Positions 56,013 to 64,000 of a stretch of 64,000 bases of DNA are shown here, one piece after another. Source of the DNA: Datura wrightii (taxonomy: Eukaryota; Streptophyta; Magnoliopsida; Solanales; Solanaceae); the NCBI GenBank assembly GCA_035772735.1, contig JASDFA010000007.1, positions 35,804,501-35,868,500 of the forward strand. The letters run 5' to 3'. The notes under the pieces are model-generated. The model saw nothing but the letters and a program-made list of their open reading frames with translations. It searched no databases and had not been told where the DNA came from. The position numbers and the translations under genes are program-made. Each line of letters opens with the position of its first letter. Within the stretch, counting starts at the first letter, position 1.

Positions 56013-57030
56013 ATCCTCTCAAATGCCGACCTTATTAGAGCCATGGAATTGTGACTGACAAACATCCAGTATGAGATCTATCCTCCATGAACCTCACTTT
56101 TCTACTTATTTCAACAACAACAAAAAGAGATGGCAGCAATTAAAGAACAAATACAACAACTGAGACATGGTTTTTTGAGCCACAAAGAACCTAGAGTCAC
56201 TCTACCAAGTCCTCCTTTTTCCCTATGCCGTAACAAACATACTCACCACCTAAATTGGATTGCTCCGGTACTACTTTCCCTTCCATTCCACATAAACCTG
56301 TGTCTTTTACTCAAAAATCCAAAGATGTACTTGAATTTGACATTGCAAAATGGGTTTGGGAAAGGAAAAACTTCATTGCAGCATAAAAGCAGTTTAAACA
56401 AAATAAGAAGGTTGGAGAATGTCCCAAAGATCCAAATCCAAAAAACTTGATGATCTCAATCAAGTTGTTTCTGACCTCAATGTCTTAGAAGAAGATGATA
56501 TCCTAGGATCAAATACTCAAAATACAATTGATAGCAATCCTGCGAAAGAAGATTTAGAGACGAGTGAGGTTTCCTTGCTAGACTCCTTCGGGTAAGAAAA
56601 TCCACCTATATTCATGTACCGGCCAAGAGAAACAAAAGTTTCTGAAGTAGGTAACGATCAAGATGGAATGATAGATGATCCGCTTCCTGAAAGGAGGCCA
56701 GAACCAACAACACTGGAATTGGTTGGAACTAGATTTCTTACTTTCACTCTCGATGATACCAAAGTGTCGAAATGGCCCCAAAGGATCCAAGAATTCTTTA
56801 CTTAGATGGTGATAGAAAACTTGGTAAAACGAGAGAAAAACCTAATCCTTACAGACTGGTGGAACTCACTTGGGGTACAAGATAAAAATATTTTCCTCAC
56901 GTCCCATAACTTTGATTTCAAGATCAAGATCTTTCAAGAAGTGTTCTTTGGAGACTCTAGTCAAAGGAAAGAAAAGTTGCAAAGACAATTCTTCGAAATG
57001 AAGTGTGTGCTATAACAAAAATGTCATTGA
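55650..57030 (+). pseudogene. Pararetroviral coat-protein region, plus-strand fragment
   Basis: On the plus strand the first ~360 bases repeat arm 1 in inverse. A coiled-coil-like K-V-E-N-I-E-K-K-V-E stretch lies near 55978-56010, a Gln/Asn-rich region near 56110-56160, and an acidic stretch at 56455-56570. The 56614-56805 and 56806-57015 frames (in register, separated by one TAG) then carry F-T-L-D-D, W-P-x-R-I-Q-E-F and W-W-N-S-L-G blocks typical of the gag/coat-like domain in solanaceous integrants. Decay resumes after 57015. Confidence 0.7.
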
Positions 57031-57212
57031 TATCCACCACCAGAAGATGGAAAGCATACACTTTGAACTAGCTGGAAATGCTAGTTTGAAGCAAGCCACT
57101 TATCCTTGCCAAATAAGTTAGCTGGATGAACCATGACAATTGTTGAGGAAACATTCCAGTCAATAACAACCTCCCATGTCTGCTATATTAGGGAAGCAAT
57201 TTTCTTTTCACT
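57031..57212 (+). other. Tail of coat-protein region or unassigned sequence
   Basis: A weak continuation of the coat-protein reading (F-E-L-A-G-N-A-S-L-K-Q-A in the 57061 area) fades out by about 57110. I see no further feature before the LTR start at 57213. Confidence 0.4.
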
Positions 57213-58825
57213 TGTCACGACTCGAGCATAGACCCTAGACTCGACACGGGACCTAGAAGCACAAATGACTTCTTCTTAACCCATGGTACATGCAAAACAT
57301 AAGCATAAGCCTACACTAAGTGAAATTAAATCATAAGAAGAAGCATAAGCGAAGTCTTACATATCATAAAGTATAAATGAAGACAACAAGTCAACACTAT
57401 TGAGCACTTATACATCATAATCTAAAAAGCCTCTAAAATATAGGATGATTTGATGGGACAAGCCCCCAACTAGCTCCACTAAATCAATAACTAAAAAGAC
57501 ATAAAAGGTACATAAATCAAAAACCAATGTCTTCGGATGATGAGCATTCACCAATAGCTAGGCTGAACCAGAGCAAGAGTGAAGCTAACGACAGGACTGA
57601 GACTGATCCCCGAACCAATATCATGAGACGATATAGCAAAAAATCAATAGATTATCAGTACTTTGAATATACTGAGTATGCAGGAGAAGTATAACATAAT
57701 ATAGGGGACATTATGATAAAATCATGAATGTAATAGAGATATAAAGCATGAGATTTCCATCATAACTTGAAGTATAATGACCCAAGGTTTTGAAAATGAA
57801 ATCATAAAGCTTAACAGGTTTGAAATCATAAGTAAGACTAGTAAACTGATCAATGGGTAAAAATACACTATAAAACATGATATCATAGGTCCTAAACACA
57901 AAGAAACATGAAACATGAGGAATAATGGTAGATTCTCGTAACTGACATACTCCATGTGAGCATAATGGAGCCCAACCTATAAACCTAGTTGGAAGGGTGT
58001 CCATACCTTACCAAGGATAAGAACCATGAAGGCGTGATATTACTTATGATCCTAGAAGCATAAGGAAAGAACTCTCAACTAGTGAGGACTCCTTAGGCTA
58101 GGGGCAAGGGAGATACTCTCAATTGGATAGGACCCCTTATCCTATAGTGGCATGTAGTTTTGACATCTAAGTGTGCTGAACTCCGACCTAGTCGGTGTTA
58201 AATACTACTCCCAAAACCATACATAGTTCTCGTATCAAAATCGTGAAATATGGGTTTTATGTGGAGTTGTTAAAACATGGTGAATAGATAGATTCCTTGA
58301 TATACGTGAACTTTACATGAAAACAAGTGCTGAAAATTACAGCCATTATACATAAATTGAAACTCATGCATAATTGAGTAGTTCATCATAACCTGAAAGT
58401 AGAGATTCATGAGATGTATTTCTATTGAAATTATTTAATCATAATAATAAATAAAAGATAGGATCATGAGACAATTAAATTAATAAGAGATTCATAGAGT
58501 TTTGCATAAGAGAGGTCTAACCCTAGAATTTCATCAAAATCCTAATTAGAGACTTGGAGGAATTGAATTCATGAAATTGAACTTGAGACTGGGCATGAGG
58601 GTGGAAGAAATCCCCCATTCATAAACCTACATACCTGAACTCTGATGATTTCATGCTTAGACTTGAGACCCAAGAGAGTTGAGAAGAAGAAGAACCCTAA
58701 TTTCTTGAAAGCCTTGAGAGGTTTGATCTTCAATCTATGGTGTTTGAGAGAGTAATGAGAGTTTAGGACTTAGTTTTAACCTTAAATATTCCCCTTTGGA
58801 ATCCCAAAATAACCTCATTTAGGAG
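57213..58825 (-). repeat. Tekay-type LTR, minus strand, U3 start missing
   Basis: It begins TGTCACGACTCGAGC on the plus strand (the TGACA end in sense) and matches, in reverse, the LTR at 58826-60974: for example GATGGGACAAGCCCCCAACTAG against CTAGTTGGGGGTGTTGTCCC. Its last ~400 bases (the U3 word cluster) are absent; it stops where the plus-strand LTR begins. No primer site at 57213, so it is a fragment or solo copy. Confidence 0.8.
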
Positions 58826-60974
58826 TGTGACACCTCGAGCCTTGGAATGACTCCTTGAAGGAAAAAGAACTGAAATTTTAGATTTGGTGCAGGTGTGACG
58901 GTGGGACTGACGACCTGTCAGGTATTCGAAGGACCGTCGTGCGTTGCGTCGTGGCTTGATGAAAAGGATGACAACTCGTCAAACTAGTGACTGACCATCA
59001 CTTGTACCATCGTTTGTCGGTGTCGGTGTCCTTTTGTGACTATAGGTTTGACAGACCATTGAGGGAATGACGGCCAGTCACGACTACCGTTGTTGAGAGG
59101 GAAGTTAGGACTTCCTCTGGATATGGACCATGGTATGGGCGATACTGTCGAGCGTATGATGGCCCATCACCGCCACCATCGGTATGAGCAGTCATTTAGT
59201 TCAGCCTAATTTTTAGGGTTAGTTTTGCAAGTTCCTACGCTCCTAATCCCTAAGTAACGTCATTTTGGGGATCTTAAGAGTGTATTAAGAGGTTTAACCT
59301 AGCCTAAGCTCTCATTCTTTCAAAATAACAGTGAATTAAAGATCCTCCCTCAAGATCAAGGCTGGGGTTCTTCATCAAATTCTCTTCCAATCTTCTTGGG
59401 TTTTCAAAGAAAAGATTACGAGTCAATTACCCAGGTATGTAGGGTTATGAATGGAGGAAATTATTCCACCCTCTACCGAATTTCATCCCAATTATATGAT
59501 TTCAAGTGTCTAAGCATGCCGAGTTAAATTCTAGGGTTTTTACCCAATTTTCATGAAATCTTTCATGTTATCTCTATGGGTTTAATCCTCTCATGTTTCA
59601 ATTGATGTTTTATTGCTATTAGGGAAAATTTTACCCGCAATTTACTTCCTAATACATGATTTCAAGTTTACGAAGATTATGCCTTATCATGCATGATTTA
59701 TGAATGTTAAGCTTATGAGTCCACAAGTATGATGAATTATCAAGTATGCATGAATATTTATGAAATCTTAAGATTATTATTTATGATTTCGAGTTATGAA
59801 GTTTTACTCAAGTATGTATAATTTCATAAAATTCAAGTTTATGTTTATGGCCGACCCACGGGCCTAATTCATGGCTAGTTCATGTATTTTTAAGCATGTT
59901 TATGAACCTCATGATCTCAACTAGCCCATGTACTTCAGGTATGTTTCATGATTAATATATGAGCACTATATATGTTATGGGAGTAGTATTTAACACCAAG
60001 TAGATAGGGGTTCCAATGCACTTAGGTCTCAAAACTACGTGCCAATATAGCCAGGATGGGTCCCCCACGAGAGTGTATCCCATGCCAGATTGGGCCACCC
60101 ATGAGTGATATCACGCCTTTTCAGGGTTCTACCCTTAGCAAGGTGTGAAAACCATCCCGACTAGAGGTTTACAAGTCAGGCTCTATGTATGCTCACGTAG
60201 GGTATGCCAGTTATAAGAATCTCCCACCGTTCTTTATATTTTCAGTTACCTATGTTCATTACTTATGATATTATGTTTTCTAGAATATTTGACTCATTGA
60301 CAAGTTTTATGCGTTTTCACTTATGTTTTCAAGTATGACACGTTATATAATTTCTATTTCTAAACCTTGGATCATTATGTTCAGATTATGATAAATAGCT
60401 TATGATTATTTATACCTCAAATATATGGCTTCTAGCATGTTGCCCTTACTCTCATGATCTATCTTGATTTATATTCATATTTCATACGATTGTTATACTA
60501 GCATGTCTTACTTCCTCTTCATACTCAATACATTCACTGTACTGACTGCATACTCTATGTTATATCATCTCATAATATAGGTTCGGGTGATCCATCTGTC
60601 ATTAGCTTGCTCCCGCTATAGTCCAGCTTTGTCCCGCTTGTTTGAGTCCTTATTCTCCGAGGACATTATTAGTTTTAAGTTTTTAGCATGTCTACTTAGT
60701 TTTAGACTTAGTGAACTAGTTGGGGGTGTTGTCCCATCAGCTCATCAGATGTTTAGAGGCTTTTTAGATAACTATGTATAGATGGTTCTGCGATGTTGGT
60801 TCTTGTTTATATTTATGTTGTTATGTTATGCAGCCTTCTGCTTATGACATGTTCACGCTTTATTTCTATTATAGTTATTCTCTTATTCATGTTATGTATG
60901 TACCATAGGTTATCTTGGAGTCATTCGTGATTCAAGGTCCCGTGTCTCAGTTTGGGGTCAGATCGGGTCGTGGA
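58826..60974 (+). repeat. Tekay-type 5' LTR, plus strand
   Basis: Starts TGTGACACCTCGAGCC and ends near GGGTCGTGG, followed by a primer-binding site and the start of gag, so it is the 5' LTR of an element that continues only ~190 bases. U3 words of the GACGGACCGTC/CGTCGTGG type lie at 58893-59180. The body from about 59225 is the inverted partner of 57213-58825. The 60587-60781 frame is not a gene. Confidence 0.82.
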
Positions 60975-60979
60975 AAACT

Positions 60980-60991
60980 TGGTATCAAAGC
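60980..60991 (+). other. tRNA-iMet primer-binding site
   Basis: TGGTATCAAAGC, 11 of 12 matches to the initiator-Met site, a few bases after the LTR end. It confirms plus orientation. Confidence 0.85.
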
Positions 60992-61009
60992 ATTAGGTTT
61001 AGGTGTGTC

Positions 61010-61168
61010 CATGGCCATGTAAATGGAAATGGAGATGGGGATCAACTAGCCCCACTAGCTCCAGCGGATCCCTTGCCCGAACAGGTTACTCGTGCTGAGT
61101 TCAGGGATGTTTTTCAAATGTTGGCTCAGGCTATGATAGCCCAGGTAAATCAGTAGGTTGTGGCTTAA
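61010..61168 (+). pseudogene. gag: Tekay gag N-terminus, truncated
   Basis: After the primer site a short gag start is readable: Pro/Ala-rich, then V-T-R-A-E-F-R-D-V-F-Q-M-L-A-Q-A-M near 61085-61137, with TAG at 61153. It resembles the gag start of the reverse element near 16770. The sequence is cut at about 61168 by an unrelated LTR. Confidence 0.75.
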
Positions 61169-62618
61169 TGTGCTGTGAGTTTACAACACTTTCGACACTT
61201 AAAACTGAGAAAATAACATGGACTTGGGTATGTTTATATGGATATGAGGTACTTTTGCTGTGTTTTTAGGAAAAATAGGTATTAGAGCATAAATGTGCAA
61301 AAGAGGCATAAAAGTGTAGAGAATCAGCTAAGTACAAGTCTCAGTACAAGCCGTACCTTTATTGTATGAGCCGTACGGAGAATTGTGGTGAAATTTAGAA
61401 GGCTAGATTAAGAGGAAGGCAATGTATGACTCTCAGTACGAGTGATACCAAGATGGTACTATCCGTAACTGGAGTCGTTGTAATATTTAGAGAAATTTGT
61501 ACTAGGAAGTCTCTTGATATGGGTGGAACTCACGAATCGTAGCAGTCACATATGACCTGTACCATGAGCCATGGTGAGTTTCAAGTGATTGTTCAAGGCT
61601 TGGCAGAACTTCAAATACAACAAGCAGTACGAGTCACAGGAGGAAGGTATGACGCGTACCACAACACTCGTGGAAAACTTCAGAAGATGTCAGAGTTCTC
61701 AAGGCCAAGCCACAGATGCATTTTATGATTCATAGGACTCTGGTATGATTCGTACCAGCCTATCAATACTAAGACAAATCTGCAGCAGCCAAGGATGTAT
61801 GACAAATAGGTACGACCCATACAATCCTATTATGGGTCGTAGGATCAGTCGTGATACAGGCCGATGCCAGATATGGAAAATTCCCCGTTAGCTTAGGAAA
61901 AGGTTTCTAATGTCTATATAAATACCTTTTATGTTTTATTTTAGTTAGAGAAGCAAGAAAGGAAGTAGTAGAGACATGTGAAGCGTAATATTTGTGAATT
62001 TTTATCAAGTTTTGGAGAACAATTCTTAGGATCAAACACTTGATTTCATCAATTGTTCTTGAGATTGTCAATTATTGGTGTAAGAATTTAATTTTGTGTT
62101 TGTCTATGAACGCAAAATATAATCTTACAATCATGAGAGGCTAAAACCTCCACAACTAGGGTTGTGGGGACCATGGTGGATTAACAAAATAGGGTTACAC
62201 AAAAGTGATTCAAAACCAATGCTAAACGCTTGTATTGTAATCTCTTCATATTAAAACGTTTCTTAACGATGTACAATATTAGGATTTGCCCAAATTCTTT
62301 ACTTGCTTGAATCTAGAGAAGTAGAGATTAGGAAAAGAGAATTAAAATAAAGCCTGGTCTTTCTGATCATTGTATTAACTTGAGTTGTGGTCGCAGGATA
62401 GTTAAATTTGAAAAATATTGATAACGGTTAGTTTGAAATCGCTCATGAGACATAACCCGGTGATTTAGTATACTTATCCAATAGGGATGAACCAGTCGTT
62501 TGGATGAACTCTAGTTATCAGTTTTACAAGTAAACATTGGGATTGATCACTGTGTGTACCCAAAGAAGTTATGAACCCATGGGGAACTCTTACCGTAGTT
62601 ATTTTCTAATCTTGATAA
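61169..62618 (+). repeat. LTR-like sequence of an unclassified (Athila/Tat-type) family
   Basis: It begins around TGTGCTGTGAG just after the broken gag. It has a dense set of GTACGA/TCGTACC words (61345-61860), a TATATAAATA box at 61915-61924, then A/T-rich R/U5-like sequence, interrupted at 62619 by the inverted Athila-type LTR. No primer site is seen. No gene. Confidence 0.5.
61915..61924 (+). promoter_or_regulatory. TATA box of the unclassified LTR
   Basis: TATATAAATA follows the word cluster by about 50 bases, the same layout as in the other LTRs of the window. Confidence 0.55.
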
Positions 62619-64000
62619 TGTTCGGTGCTTTTGCTTTGGGTATAAAGCTACACGCAAGTGCACGTGGTCGAACAAGTAGTAAAATGGCTTAAGTAACCCA
62701 AGTATCGAACCCACAGGGACTGGGATGAAGTGCAATCTGCTCAAGTGTACTATATTTTAATTCTAGAAATGCAGACAACAGTGTAACCAAAAGTTTGATA
62801 TTTTGATTTATAATTTTTATGCTAAATCTAAAACAATTATCTAATGTGAGTCTGAACTATGAATGAGAGCATGCTGAGGTTAAACGAACATGTAATGAAA
62901 TTAATTATCGATGTAATTTGGTTAGTCTTTTCCTCTGGTTGCTAGCCAAGAACTATTTCCAAGAGATTAAAACTCTCATATTTAACCCCACTTAAGAATC
63001 ATGAACCATCCACCTACATTTCTGTGATTAAATGCAATTCATGTTCTAGCCATACAAACCCGGTTCCTAAATTGACTAATACGACTTTCAGGTATATTTC
63101 TATCCTGAAAGTAAATCAATTCTCAATTTTCCCAAACTAAGAAAAGATCATATCCTATTAATTCACAACTTTCCAATTCTTGCTCTCTCGAGTGAAACCG
63201 GACTTTTTAGATGTACATTAACGTAGGCCACACATTAATGCAGTAAGAACAAGAATTAATAGAACAACCATGGAAGAAAAGATGAAAAACAAAAGAATCA
63301 ATGATCACATTTCATTACAAGTGTTCATAACCTCAGCAAGAAGATGAATTAGCCACTCATTTGTGGATTAAACATCGTTAAATGAGTGTTAAAGATACAA
63401 GAAATTGAATTCAAGGACAAGGAAAGAGAGAAAAACCCTGATAGTTTTGTCCCCTCAACTGCCTGTAACCCACGTTCTTGCTCCACCAAGTCAGAATATT
63501 GAAAAATGAACCTAAGTGTTCTATTTATACTAGTGGGAATTTTTCCCGGAATAACAAGCAACGTGTCACGGAGTGCATCGCGGAGCACTGCCTCCGTGAC
63601 ACGCTACCGACGCGGACCTTCACTGGAACTGGGGGTCCAGGAAATAAGGCCCAACGTGGCACGACGTGCAACGCGGAGCCATGCCACCATGCCACGGACC
63701 CATCGCGTACCCTCTCTGGAAATTGGGCGAAAATTCCCTTTCCAGGCAGAAGGCCTCCGCGATGGCAGCGTGACACGGCTCCATCACGGAGCCCCTTTAT
63801 TTGATGCTTTCCACTGCCTTGTCCCTTGCTCAGGTCCGAGCCCAACCCCGATATCTTCCAACATGCATTTAAGCTTCCCAAAATTACATTTTACCTGCAA
63901 AACAATGCTAATCATGTTGGTTAGTATAAATTCACATTTTATTACCAATTACATGAGAATGTATACACATTGATAGATAAACGAGGCTAAAATTCCACAT
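62619..64000 (-). repeat. Athila-type LTR, minus strand, runs off the window
   Basis: The inverted copy of the solo LTR at 39138-40557. On the plus strand it starts TGTTCGGTGC (sense end CA) and proceeds through the reverse of the CACGTGCACTTGCGTGTA word, the TATA box (63529-63521) and the GC-rich block (63545-63790) to the A/T-rich start. About 40 bases are missing at the window edge, judging from the 1420-base solo copy. Left flank GATAA (62614-62618) should recur just outside if it is a solo LTR. ORF-like frames inside (63349, 63478, 63506, 63525) are non-coding. Confidence 0.9.

Larger units (their letters stand above)
50900..57030. other. Endogenous pararetrovirus (Caulimoviridae-like), two opposite fragments
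   Basis: Minus-strand fragment (about 50900-55649): movement-protein C-part, coat-protein start, RT, RNase H, C-terminal extension, intergenic region, primer-binding-like site and movement-protein N-part, in an order that crosses the circular genome's origin. Plus-strand fragment (55650-57030): coat-protein region. Coat-protein body, protease and RT N-terminus are missing from the minus fragment. All frames carry shifts and stops, so no infectious genome is present. Similarity is to the pararetroviruses known as integrants in Solanaceae; genus was not determined. Confidence 0.8.

Noticed and set aside
63478..63973. Several overlapping frames of 108-155 codons on both strands
   Set aside because: They lie in the GC-rich U3 of an Athila-type LTR, where stops are rare on all frames; the same frames recur in the solo LTR at 39138.
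1..64000. tRNA, rRNA, microRNA, CRISPR or a host gene
   Set aside because: TGGTATCAGAGC-type sites are retroelement primer sites, not tRNA genes; no rRNA words, CRISPR-like spaced repeats or multi-exon host coding patterns were seen.

Overview
The window reads as repeat-rich plant nuclear DNA, most likely from a nightshade (Solanaceae; a Capsicum- or Solanum-like genome fits best). The reasons are Tekay/Del-type and Athila-type Ty3/gypsy elements in layered insertions, LTR styles typical of Solanaceae, and an endogenous pararetrovirus. I found no intact host gene, tRNA, rRNA or CRISPR array. Every coding stretch is a decayed piece of a mobile element or virus, and nearly all open frames are fragments of these or chance.

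Layout. 1-4680: an Athila-like element (gag and protease in one frame with ten nonsense codons, no polymerase, 3' region, start of its 3' LTR). 4681-6640: a Tekay-type LTR on the minus strand with an internal 393-bp tandem duplication. 6697-9897 and 27887-28790: one Athila element split by a younger Tekay element. That Tekay element has LTRs at 9898-11952 and 25858-27886 with a near-perfect 5-bp target duplication. It holds remnants of gag, protease and RT, then a second Tekay element in the opposite orientation (13611-19665), then a three-copy tandem array made of that inner element's LTR end plus the outer element's integrase (19334-22858), then a foreign LTR fragment.

28880-35780: another Athila-like element with gag and protease but no polymerase, plus a 3' ORF. 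35780-43690: a Tekay LTR with a polypurine tract on one side and gag on the other. The gag is cut by a solo Athila-type LTR with a perfect AAGGG target duplication, and is followed by a minus-strand Tekay 3' end. 43690-50890: several abutting LTR fragments with minisatellites.

50900-57030: a broken endogenous pararetrovirus in two opposite-facing pieces (movement protein, primer-binding-like site, duplicated intergenic region, RNase H, RT with YVDD, coat-protein region), including a ~370-bp inverted repeat. 57213-60974: two LTRs of one family back to back in inverted orientation. 60980-64000: a gag start, an unclassified LTR, and an inverted copy of the solo LTR that runs off the window.

The parts do not form a working pathway. 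Their value is as a record of nested insertion, local tandem amplification, inverted-repeat formation and methylation-type decay. Coordinates of LTR ends marked by TG..CA, PBS, PPT or target duplications are good to a few bases; junctions between degraded fragments are approximate.
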